Assembly (NCBI RefSeq): GCF_018474015.1
Contig: NZ_JAHCSG010000002.1
Location: forward strand, 496,001-560,000
Source of the DNA: Williamsia sp. CHRR-6
GTDB lineage: Bacteria > Actinomycetota > Actinomycetes > Mycobacteriales > Mycobacteriaceae
DNA: 64,000 bases
Direction of reading: 5' to 3'
Notes under the pieces: model-generated
Database searches by the model: none
What the model saw: the letters and a program-made list of their open reading frames with translations, nothing else
Told to the model about the DNA's origin: nothing
Translations under genes and position numbers: made by a program
Shown: positions 28,464 through 36,515 of the stretch, piece by piece
Layout of the letters: every line of letters begins with the position of its first letter
Position numbering within the stretch: position 1 is the first letter of the stretch

Positions 28464-29318
28464 TCAGTTGGGTGTGGTGGTGGGGTACCAGCCGGGGTGG
28501 ATGAGTCCGGTGGGGAGGTAGTCGGATTCGACTGTGAGGGTGAGTCCGTGGTCGGTGGCGAGGGCGCAGGTGGCGGCGATGGGGATGGATGTGTAGCCGG
28601 CGCAGTCGCGTGATCGGTGGGTGTGGGCGGTGTAGTAGGTGTGGTGGGCGTGGACCGCGGCGGTGACCGCGGTGGTGAATGCTGTCTGGTCGCCGGTGGC
28701 GATGGTGGCGAGGATGGCGAGGATGGGTGCTTCGAGGAGGGTGGCTTCGTCGGGTTCGACGTAGCCGGGGTTGGTGATTGCTTCTTGGGCGGCGGTGAGG
28801 TGGTCGGTCCAGGTGGGGTCGTTGTTGTCGAGGGCGGTGAGGGCGCGGTAACGGTGGATGCGGTGTTGTGGCCAGCGTCCGGTGGGGATGACGTGGTGTT
28901 CGGGGAGGGCGTGGATGGCGCGTCGGGATTGTGGTGATCGAGATAGTGCGTAGAACCAGAACAACTGGATCCAGTCGTCGAGGGTGGCTTTGCGGATGGG
29001 TCCGGCGCCGTTGAGTGTGTGGGGTGTGTTGACGATGTTGATGGTGATGGTGGTGCCGGGTGGTGTTGCGGCGCCGAGGAACAATCCGGCGTAGAGGTCG
29101 GTCGCCATGGTTGCGGCCCAGCGGGTTGCGGGTTGCTGGGCGAGGGGATCACTCGTGCTGAACCACTTCACTGCCGACGCTGCCATGGCTGCAGAAAACA
29201 TGTTCTTCGTAACATCGTCTGGAATGTTGTGTACTCTCCTGTGGAGTATCTGGATGGAGTCGTCCATGTTGCGTTGGGCGCGGTCAAGATCGAATTCGTG
29301 CCGTTCGATTGTGTTCAT
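28464..29318 (-). CDS. Imm49-type immunity protein
   Basis: A 284-residue soluble alpha-helical protein. Features that fit the Imm49 family are the N-terminal RHEFDLDRAQ, LDDWIQLFWFYALSRSPQSR, ALPEHH and a C-terminal TLTVESDYLPTGLIHPGWYP. Imm49 proteins protect against C-terminal nuclease domains of polymorphic toxins. The ATG at 29318 is preceded by GAGGAG; an earlier ATG at 29333 overlaps the toxin stop as ATGA. Either start gives tight coupling to the toxin gene, as expected for a cognate pair. The codon bias (ACC, CAC, CCC) is extreme. Confidence 0.75.
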   Translation of the reverse strand: MNTIERHEFDLDRAQRNMDDSIQILHRRVHNIPDDVTKNMFSAAMAASAVKWFSTSDPLAQQPATRWAATMATDLYAGLFLGAATPPGTTITINIVNTPHTLNGAGPIRKATLDDWIQLFWFYALSRSPQSRRAIHALPEHHVIPTGRWPQHRIHRYRALTALDNNDPTWTDHLTAAQEAITNPGYVEPDEATLLEAPILAILATIATGDQTAFTTAVTAAVHAHHTYYTAHTHRSRDCAGYTSIPIAATCALATDHGLTLTVESDYLPTGLIHPGWYPTTTPN

Positions 29319-29329
29319 TCGGTTGCTCC

Positions 29330-30964
29330 TCATTTGTCGATATTGAATTGCTGGGCTACGGATCCTGTCCAGCGTCCCGAGCTGTCGACGGTGGGTCGGA
29401 TCAGCAGATACTTTAGTGATCCGTCGTCGAGTCCCATTTGCAGAGCGTCGCGAACTTCCTGGTCCTCTCGATCCGAGTTGGACAGGTCTTCGACGTATTC
29501 GCGTGTTCCCTGTTGTACACGTTCACCGTTGACGATCTTCGATCCGAGGTCGGCGTTGACGCCTTTGGCTTCGACCAGGACCGTTTTGGATGGTCCTCCG
29601 TTCTTCGGGGTGAGTAGGAAGACCTGATCGGCTTCGCCTGGACCGTTTGGCTTGGTCGGGTCGGTCAGCGGGCGAATGTCGTATTGCTCGCCGTACATCT
29701 GGTGTACCCGGTCACGGGCCACCTCGAGGCCGAGCTTCTCGCCGAGATCTCGGACTTGGGTGTGTGCTTTGGCCAGTTTGTTGGCTGTGTCGGCGGTGAT
29801 GTCGCCCTGTTCAGCGATTTCACGATCGGCTTGTTTCCGAAGATCGTTCAGTGCCGCAATGGCTTCGGCGCGTTGGGTGGCGATGGGGTCGATGGTGGAT
29901 CGGGCGTTTTCGTTGGCGGCGGCCTGCTCACGCGGACCGAGGGTGGCGTAGGTGTCGATGCGGTCCTCGATGAGGATCGGTTTGCCGTCCGCGCCGATCC
30001 GGGCTTTGGGGATGGGGTTGCCGAAATCATCGGTGGCGTACTGGTCTTTGCGCTGCAGCGTCCCGTCGGGGCCGGGCGCCTTGTAGAACCGCTTGACGAA
30101 GGCGGGGTTGTTCAGTCGCTCTTGGGGAGTGGAACCGTAGTCGATCGGTTCTGCTGCCTGCTCAGGCTTTGCCGGTGTGCTGGGGGTCGACTTCGGATCA
30201 GCCGGTTTGGGGGCTGGGCCCGGCTTCGGGGCGGGCTTTTGTGCGGGTGTGGGCTGGCTGGGTTTTGGTGCGGGTGCTGGTTTCTCGGCGGGGGCGGCTT
30301 TGGCGACCGGGGGTGTCGAACGGGCCGGGGCTGGGGTGGGATCGGCAGTCTTGCTGGGGGTGTCGGGGTCGTTGGGTCCGGCGGGTTTGGTGGGTGCGGT
30401 CTGCTTGGACGGTGCGACCGGCGCGTCTTAGGGCTGTGGACGCGCTGGTGTGGGCTGGGCGGGAGTCGGGGTGCTGGGGGTCTGGGCGGGTGTGGCGGGG
30501 GTGGTGGGTCGGGTGGGAGCGGTGCGGTTGGGTGGTCCGCGCGGTGAGTCCGGCGAGTTGCCGGGCTGCCCGGGGGTGGCGCCGGGGGTCAGGCCGGGGA
30601 TCTGGGGAACCGGGGGAACATTCTTTTGGCCGCTGGCCTCGCAGGCCTGCACCTGGGCGATGAGGGCTGCACCCTGGGCCTGTAGCTGTGCTTTGCGTGC
30701 GTTGTAGGTGGCGACCTGGGCGGGGCTGCCGCCGCCGGCGGCGTTGATGGCGGACACTTCGGAGTTGTATTGCTGCCCAGCGGCTTTCCAGGCGGCGATC
30801 TGGGTGGGTAGGTCCGTTGCGCAGGAAGTGAACGCTGATGCGGGTGCTTCGGTGGCGAGCACAGCGCTCAGGGCTGGTGCGCCGATCAGCACGGCCAGGG
30901 CGAGTAGAACTGCGGTCACCACGCGGCGAAGTGGCGTGCTGGTGATCGGAGGGGACGTGGTCAT
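29330..30964 (-). pseudogene. Secreted polymorphic toxin with restriction-nuclease-like C-terminus, interrupted by one TAA
   Basis: A single open frame of 544 codons broken only by TAA at 30428-30430 (codon 179). Part 1 (178 residues) has a signal peptide (VVTAVLLALAVLIGAPALSAVLA), a helical region and a Pro/Thr linker. After the stop the same frame continues the Pro/Ala/Lys linker, then EPIDYGSTPQERLNNPAFVK and a helical part. A C-terminal domain follows with ADQVFLL, VLVEAKG and QQGTREYVEDL. The D...ExK arrangement (about residues 446, 465 and 467) fits a PD-(D/E)xK nuclease toxin. No ATG, GTG or TTG occurs in frame between the TAA and a GTG at 29722. It overlaps the immunity gene start. 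Confidence 0.75.
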
Positions 30965-31076
30965 CCGGTGACGCCTTCACATTCCAGTGCCCGGCGGGCT
31001 GCCAGACGGTACGGAAAGTGAGATGCGGTCAGTCACCCAAAGGTTCCTGGGATCGGCGAGACCGACGGCTGGTGAG

Positions 31077-31092
31077 TCGAATACATGTTCGA
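31077..31092. promoter_or_regulatory. LexA (SOS) box and promoter of dnaE2
   Basis: TCGAATACATGTTCGA matches the mycobacterial LexA palindrome TCGAAC-N4-GTTCGA with one mismatch. A -10-like TACACT at 31093-31098 abuts it, and the dnaE2 GTG at 31105 follows at the distance expected for a transcription start. The message therefore looks leaderless and LexA would block polymerase directly. Confidence 0.85.
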
Positions 31093-31104
31093 TACACTTG
31101 ATCG

Positions 31105-34100
31105 GTGGGCTGGAACGAAGGGCCGCCGACCTGGGCGGAGATGGAGCGCGTCCTGTCGGGACGCGCTCCATCTGACGGTCGACCTGGCGAAACGTTCCCC
31201 GGGGATGGCAGCGACAGCCCGGCCTGGTCGCGGACCCGTCAGCCGTTTGCCGCCGACGGGATCAAGCGGGGTCGTAGCTCGGTGCGCTACGCCGAACTCC
31301 ACGCCCATTCGGCGTATTCGTTTCTCGACGGGGCGTCGATGCCCGAGGAACTGGTCACCGAGGCGCAGCGGTTGGGTCTCGACGCCCTCGCCGTCACCGA
31401 CCACGACGGGTTCTACGGGGTGGTGCGATTCGCCGAGGCCGCCCGAGAATGTGGCCTGCCCACGGTGTTCGGCGCCGAGTTGTCCCTGCAGCATGACGCC
31501 GCCCGCACCGGCACCCCCGATCCGCATGGCAACCACCTGCTGGTCATCGCACGTGGACAGGAAGGCTATCGGCGACTGTCGAGGCAACTGGCGGCGGCGC
31601 ACATGGCGGCCGGCGAAAAAGGGTTGCTGCGCTACGACCTCGACGCCCTGGCGCAGGCAGCACGCGACTCCTGGCTGATCCTCACCGGCTGTCGCAAAGG
31701 CTCGGTGCGAGCCGCGTTGGAGACCGAGGGCCCCGATGCTGCAGCGCGCGAACTGCGCTGTTTGATAGACCGTTTCGGCTCCGACAACGTGGCCGTGGAG
31801 CTCACCGCCCACGGCGTACCCACCGACGACGAACGCAACGCCGCCCTCGCCGAGCTGGCCGCAACGCACCGCGTGCCCACTGTCGCCACCACCGGCGCCC
31901 ACTTCGCCGCCCCGAACCGGCGCCGCCTGGCCATGGCGATGGCCGCAGTGCGGGCCCGCAGCAGTCTCGACGACATCGCCGGCTGGCTGGCGCCGCTGGG
32001 TGGGGCGCACCTGCGCAGCGGCGACGAGATGGCGCGGCTGCTGCCCACCCACCTCGACGCCATCGACAACGCAGCACAGTTCGGGGTGGACTGCGCCTTC
32101 GAATTACGTTTGATCGCACCAGATCTGCCCCCGTTCGACGTACCCGACGGACACACCGAAGCCAGTTGGCTGCGGGAGTTGACCATGCGGGGCGCAGCCG
32201 ATCGGTACGGCACCCCGACCGGGCACCCCAAGGCCTACCGACAGATCGAACACGAACTCGCCATCATCGAATCCCTCAACTTCCCAGGCTATTTCCTGGT
32301 GGTCCACGACATCGTGGACTTCTGCAAGCGCAGCGGCATCCTGTGCCAGGGCCGCGGTAGCGCAGCCAACTCGGCGGTCTGTTACGCACTCGGGGTCACC
32401 AACGTCGACCCGGTGCGCAACAGCCTGCTGTTCGAACGGTTCCTCTCACCCGAGCGGGACGGCCCACCCGACATCGACGTCGACATCGAATCCGATCGCC
32501 GCGAAGAGGCCATCCAGCACGTCTACGCCACATACGGCCGCGAGTACAGCGCGCAAGTCGCCAATGTCATCACCTACCGGGGACGCTCGTCGGTGCGAGA
32601 CATGGCCCGCGCCTTGGGGTATTCGGTCGGACAACAGGATGCCTGGAGTAAACAGGTGAGCCGATGGGGCCGCGCCGTGGACGAATCGGAGAATCCCGAG
32701 CACGACATCCCCGACGACGTGCTGGACCTGGCCCAGCAGATCTCCGGCATGCCCCGACACCTGGGCATCCACTCCGGAGGCATGGTCATCTGTGACCGTC
32801 CCATCGCCGACGTCTGCCCCACCGAGTGGGCGCGAATGGCCAATCGCAGTGTGCTGCAATGGGACAAGGACGACTGCGCGGCCATCGGCCTGGTCAAGTT
32901 CGACCTGTTGGGGTTGGGGATGCTCTCGGCCCTGCACTATGCGATCGACCTGGTGGCCGAACACAAAGGCATCACCGTCGACCTGGCCCGTATCGACCTG
33001 GCCGAGGCCGCGGTCTACGACATGCTGTGTGCCGCCGACTCGGTCGGGGTGTTCCAGGTGGAATCGCGCGCCCAGATGGCCACGCTGCCCCGGCTCAAAC
33101 CCCGTCGGTTCTATGACCTGGTGGTCGAGGTCGCCCTCATCCGCCCCGGCCCCATCCAGGGCGGGTCGGTGCATCCCTACATCCGCCGCCGCAACGGGTT
33201 GGAGGCCACCAGCTACGAGCATCCGTCGCTGATGCCTGCACTGGAACGCACCCTGGGGGTACCGCTGTTCCAGGAACAGCTGATGCAACTGGCGGTCGAC
33301 GTGGCCGGCTTCGACCCCAGTGAGGCCGATCAGCTACGTCGGGCGATGGGTTCCAAACGGTCGCCGGAGAAGATGCAGCGGCTCAAGCAACGGTTCTACG
33401 ACGGCATGCGCGACACCCACGGCATCACCGGAGAGGTGGCCGACCGCATCTTCGAGAAGCTGGCCGCTTTCGCCAACTTCGGTTTCCCGGAAAGCCATTC
33501 GCAGAGTTTCGCCGCCCTGGTGTTCTATTCGTCGTGGTTCAAATACCACCACCCGGCCGCGTTCTGCGCCGCACTGCTGCGGGCTCAACCGATGGGGTTC
33601 TACTCGCCGCAGTCGTTGGTGGCCGATGCGCGTCGGCACGGGGTGGCCGTCCACGGCCCCGACATCAACATCTCGCTGACGCACGCGAACCTGGAGAACC
33701 ACGGCCTCGACGTGCGGATGGGGTTGGGGTCGGTGCGCCACATCGGCGACGACCTGGCCCAGCTGATCGTCGACGTACGCACCGCCGACGGCCCGTTCGC
33801 CAGTCCGGCCGACCTGGCCCGGCGCGCCGAGCTGAGTACGCGGCAGCTCGAATCACTCGCCACCGCAGGGGCATTCGACTGCTTCGGTGGCAGCCGACGG
33901 CAAGCCCTGTGGGATGCAGGCGCCGCCTCGGCTGAACGCGCCGACCAACTGGCATTGCAGGCGGCGAGCAGTGCCCCGGTGCTGCCAGGCATGAGTGGGG
34001 TGGAGTTGGCTGCCGCCGACGCCTGGGCCACCGGGGTGACCCCGAACGTCTATCCCACCCAGTTCCTGCGGCCCCGACTGACCGCGCTGGGGGTGATCCC

Positions 34101-34404
34101 CGCCGACGGGTTGCTCGCGGTGGCCGACGGGTCGCGGGTGCAGGTGGCCGGTGCGGTCACCCACCGTCAACGTCCGGCGACCGCCTCGGGGGTCACGTTC
34201 ATCAACCTCGAGGACGAGACCGGGATGGTCAACGTGGTGTGCTCGGTGGGCCTGTGGAAGCGCTACCGACGGCTGGCGCAGAACGCGACGGCGTTGATGA
34301 TCCGCGGCACCGTCCAGAACGCCGAGGGCGCGGTCACCGTGGTGGCCGAACACCTGCAGCAACTCGACCTCAAGGTGGGTACCCGCTCACGCGACTGGCG
34401 ATGA
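31105..34404 (+). CDS. dnaE2: Error-prone DNA polymerase III alpha subunit DnaE2
   Basis: A 1,099-residue C-family polymerase used in SOS mutagenesis with ImuA' and ImuB. The PHP domain begins YAELHAHSAYSFLDGAS near residue 62. The polymerase palm has GRGSAANSAVCYALG and the catalytic aspartates in PPDIDVDIESDRR near 450. FANFGFPESHSQSFA lies near 790. An OB-fold end reads SGVTFINLEDETGMVNVV. It is shorter than replicative DnaE1, as is typical. The GTG at 31105 seems to coincide with the transcription start after the SOS box. Confidence 0.95.
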   Translation: MGWNEGPPTWAEMERVLSGRAPSDGRPGETFPGDGSDSPAWSRTRQPFAADGIKRGRSSVRYAELHAHSAYSFLDGASMPEELVTEAQRLGLDALAVTDHDGFYGVVRFAEAARECGLPTVFGAELSLQHDAARTGTPDPHGNHLLVIARGQEGYRRLSRQLAAAHMAAGEKGLLRYDLDALAQAARDSWLILTGCRKGSVRAALETEGPDAAARELRCLIDRFGSDNVAVELTAHGVPTDDERNAALAELAATHRVPTVATTGAHFAAPNRRRLAMAMAAVRARSSLDDIAGWLAPLGGAHLRSGDEMARLLPTHLDAIDNAAQFGVDCAFELRLIAPDLPPFDVPDGHTEASWLRELTMRGAADRYGTPTGHPKAYRQIEHELAIIESLNFPGYFLVVHDIVDFCKRSGILCQGRGSAANSAVCYALGVTNVDPVRNSLLFERFLSPERDGPPDIDVDIESDRREEAIQHVYATYGREYSAQVANVITYRGRSSVRDMARALGYSVGQQDAWSKQVSRWGRAVDESENPEHDIPDDVLDLAQQISGMPRHLGIHSGGMVICDRPIADVCPTEWARMANRSVLQWDKDDCAAIGLVKFDLLGLGMLSALHYAIDLVAEHKGITVDLARIDLAEAAVYDMLCAADSVGVFQVESRAQMATLPRLKPRRFYDLVVEVALIRPGPIQGGSVHPYIRRRNGLEATSYEHPSLMPALERTLGVPLFQEQLMQLAVDVAGFDPSEADQLRRAMGSKRSPEKMQRLKQRFYDGMRDTHGITGEVADRIFEKLAAFANFGFPESHSQSFAALVFYSSWFKYHHPAAFCAALLRAQPMGFYSPQSLVADARRHGVAVHGPDINISLTHANLENHGLDVRMGLGSVRHIGDDLAQLIVDVRTADGPFASPADLARRAELSTRQLESLATAGAFDCFGGSRRQALWDAGAASAERADQLALQAASSAPVLPGMSGVELAAADAWATGVTPNVYPTQFLRPRLTALGVIPADGLLAVADGSRVQVAGAVTHRQRPATASGVTFINLEDETGMVNVVCSVGLWKRYRRLAQNATALMIRGTVQNAEGAVTVVAEHLQQLDLKVGTRSRDWR

Positions 34405-34422
34405 CAACCTCTGGTAGGGATA

Positions 34423-34597
34423 GACAGGTGTGCGATGGGAGTGGTGAGAGTGGATCCTCGCGATCCGTCTCAGGGGCAACCCCTGGGTTCAGACCACAGC
34501 TACACCCTGCGTCCGACGCCACCGGGCACGCTGCGCGTGCTTCATGGCGCCGCGATGACGAGTTGACGGTCACCCTCCCATCGCACACCCTCCTGTC
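34423..34597 (+). ncRNA. Candidate retron msr-msd non-coding RNA
   Basis: The segment directly before the reverse transcriptase has complementary ends: 34427-34441 (GGTGTGCGATGGGAG) pairs perfectly with 34575-34589. The pairing extends by GACAGG/CCTGTC (34423-34428 and 34592-34597) across a small bulge. Inside are a GGATC/GATCC hairpin (34452-34466), a strong CAGGGG-CAA-CCCCTG hairpin (34471-34485), and a longer imperfect hairpin whose tip is GCACGC-TGC-GCGTGC (34526-34540). A -10-like TAGGGAT at 34415-34421 would start transcription at the first arm. This is the a1-msr-msd-a2 layout of retrons. The usual AGC branching context right after a1 is not obvious, so the exact boundaries are uncertain. 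Confidence 0.7.
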
Positions 34598-34603
34598 GGC
34601 ACC

Positions 34604-35905
34604 GTGACAGATCCCGGGCTGCCACCACCGCATCTGACCGCCGGTCTGCGCAGCGAACAACGCTTCTCTGCCGATCGTGCTGCGTCGCTTGCGAACTGGA
34701 TCCTGGAGGATCGCGATCTGCTATGGGACAGCTGGGCGGTCTCCGCTCGACTGAGCTGGCAGCTGCCACCGGAGATCGCCGACGAGGTGGCCGATGCGAT
34801 CCTGGTCGCTCTACCCGAGCAGCCGTCGGCGCCGGAGGTGCTGGCCGAGTTCTTGGCGGCGATCCCGTCCGAGCCGGTGATCATCATCCCCTCTGAGCCG
34901 AACCCGCCCGTGGTGGCCGCCGGGCTACCGGTGATCACCGATGTAGGCGAGTTGGCGGCATCACTGAATCTCGACATCGGTGAACTGGAATGGTTTGCCG
35001 ACCGGGGAACCTGGTTGCGCACCGCGCGAGTACCGTTGCGGCACTATCGGATCACGCGCATCCCCAAGCGCGACGGCGTCCGGATCATCGAGGCACCCAA
35101 ACCGCGCCTGGCGGAGATCCAACGAAAGATACTGCGCCGCATCCTTGATCACCGCGATCCGCATCCGGCCGCCTGCGGGTTCCGGCGCGGAAAGTCGGTA
35201 GCCCACTTCGCGTGGCCGCACACCGACCGACCGGTGGTGCTGCGACTGGATCTGCGGCACTGCTTCACCACGATCGGAACCGCCCGGGTGCGGCGAGTGT
35301 TCGCCGACTGCGGGTACTCGCCCGCAGTCAGTCGGGTACTTGCTGAGTTGAGTACCACCACAACATCATCGGATGCGCTAGGGGACCTCGATCCGTGGCT
35401 GGCGGCCATGTTGCGGGCGCGCCACCTCCCGCAGGGTGCGCCCACCTCGCCGGCGCTGGCCAATCTGGTGATGATCCGGCTCGATCGCCGCCTGGCCGGG
35501 TACGCCCGGCGGCACGCGTTGCGCTACACCCGCTACGGTGACGACCTCGCCTTCAGCGGCGACGCCATGGACGCCGACCGTGTGCTGTGGGCGGTACTGC
35601 GGATCGTCGCCGCCGAACGGTTCGTGGTGCATCCCGACAAGACCCGCATCATGGGTCGACATCAACGTCAGCAGTTGGCCGGACTGGTCGTCAACGATCA
35701 TCCGCAGGTGCCGCGTGCGGAGTTCGATGCCCTGAAAGCTTTGTTGCACAATGCCATCACCACCGGCGCCAGCACTCAGAACCATGCCGGGCACCCCGAT
35801 TTCCGCGCTCACATCTACGGCCGTATCGCCTGGGTGGGGGCGACCAACGCCTCTCGGCGGGAGCGACTGCTCGCGCTGGCCGATCAGGTCGACTGGTCGG
35901 CCTAG
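34604..35905 (+). CDS. Retron-type reverse transcriptase
   Basis: A 433-residue RNA-directed DNA polymerase. RT1 reads HYRITRIPKRDGVR ... EAPK (148-166), RT2 GFRRGKSV (192-199), motif A LRLDLRHCF with D216, motif B LPQGAPTSPALAN (275-287) and motif C RYTRYGDDL with YGDD at 311-314. The thumb segment is HPDKTRIMGRHQRQQLAGL then VVND (343-365). The QGAPTSPALAN, YTRYxDDL and GLVVN blocks resemble myxobacterial retron enzymes. No maturase or endonuclease domain is present. An N-terminal extension of about 110 residues is unrecognised. The start is a GTG seven bases after the candidate ncRNA. It is inserted between dnaE2 and trmL, core neighbours in mycobacteria. Confidence 0.88.
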   Translation: MTDPGLPPPHLTAGLRSEQRFSADRAASLANWILEDRDLLWDSWAVSARLSWQLPPEIADEVADAILVALPEQPSAPEVLAEFLAAIPSEPVIIIPSEPNPPVVAAGLPVITDVGELAASLNLDIGELEWFADRGTWLRTARVPLRHYRITRIPKRDGVRIIEAPKPRLAEIQRKILRRILDHRDPHPAACGFRRGKSVAHFAWPHTDRPVVLRLDLRHCFTTIGTARVRRVFADCGYSPAVSRVLAELSTTTTSSDALGDLDPWLAAMLRARHLPQGAPTSPALANLVMIRLDRRLAGYARRHALRYTRYGDDLAFSGDAMDADRVLWAVLRIVAAERFVVHPDKTRIMGRHQRQQLAGLVVNDHPQVPRAEFDALKALLHNAITTGASTQNHAGHPDFRAHIYGRIAWVGATNASRRERLLALADQVDWSA

Positions 35906-35920
35906 ATGCGCGACGCCTAC

Positions 35921-36385
35921 TCAGACCGCGCCGGTGAATCCCTGCTGCCGCCACGCCTCGTAGATCACGATGCTCGCCGCGTTGGCCAGGTTCAGTGAGC
36001 GCCGACCCGGCAGCATCGGGATGCGGACGCGGTCGGTGACATGTGGATCGGACAAGACCTCCGGTGACAACCCGGTGGGTTCGGGACCGAACAGCAACAC
36101 GTCGCCGGGGGAATAGTCGACGTCGGTGTGGAAGCGTTGCGCGTGTGCGGTGAACGCGAAGACCCGCTCGGGGTGGAGCGCCGCCCAGGTCGCATCGAGG
36201 TCGGGGTGCACCGTCACCGACGCCATGTCGTGGTAATCCAAGCCGGCGCGTTTGACCTTTGCCGCAGACAGGTCGAACCCGAGTGGTTCCACCAGGTGCA
36301 ACTCGCAGCCGGTGTTGGCCGCCAGCCGGATCGCGTTGCCGGTGTTGGGCGGGATGCAGGGCTCGAAGAACACGATGCGGAACAC
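35921..36385 (-). CDS. trmL: tRNA (cytidine/uridine-34-2'-O)-methyltransferase TrmL
   Basis: A 154-residue SpoU (SPOUT) methyltransferase modifying the tRNA wobble base with S-adenosylmethionine. FEPCIPPNTGNAIRLAANTG is motif 1. FGPEPTGLSPEVL and IPMLPGRRSLNLANAASIVI form the knotted cofactor site with the conserved asparagines. The GTG at 36385 gives the normal length; the TTG nine codons upstream is less likely. Corresponds to spoU (Rv3366) by position near dnaE2. Confidence 0.9.
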   Translation of the reverse strand: MFRIVFFEPCIPPNTGNAIRLAANTGCELHLVEPLGFDLSAAKVKRAGLDYHDMASVTVHPDLDATWAALHPERVFAFTAHAQRFHTDVDYSPGDVLLFGPEPTGLSPEVLSDPHVTDRVRIPMLPGRRSLNLANAASIVIYEAWRQQGFTGAV

Positions 36386-36515
36386 CGGCCCAGCCTGCCC
36401 TATCGCCGGCAAGGTCTGCGGAGCGGGGAATAGCGCTCACATCGTTTGCCGTTGACAGCAGTTGCGCACCCCACGCAAACCGTGGGCCGCCTCAGATCAC
36501 CGACCGGAGACATCG

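Noticed and set aside
28454-29152. Alternative Ser/Pro/Thr-rich frame antiparallel or out of frame with the immunity gene
   Set aside because: Low-complexity shadow caused by the strong ACC/CAC/CCC codon bias of the Imm49-type gene.
30198-30980. Minus-strand frame of 260 residues, and plus-strand Gly/Trp-rich frames at 29684-30663
   Set aside because: Arg/Pro/His- or Gly/Val-rich products with no protein-like features. They are shadows of the toxin's Pro-rich linker.
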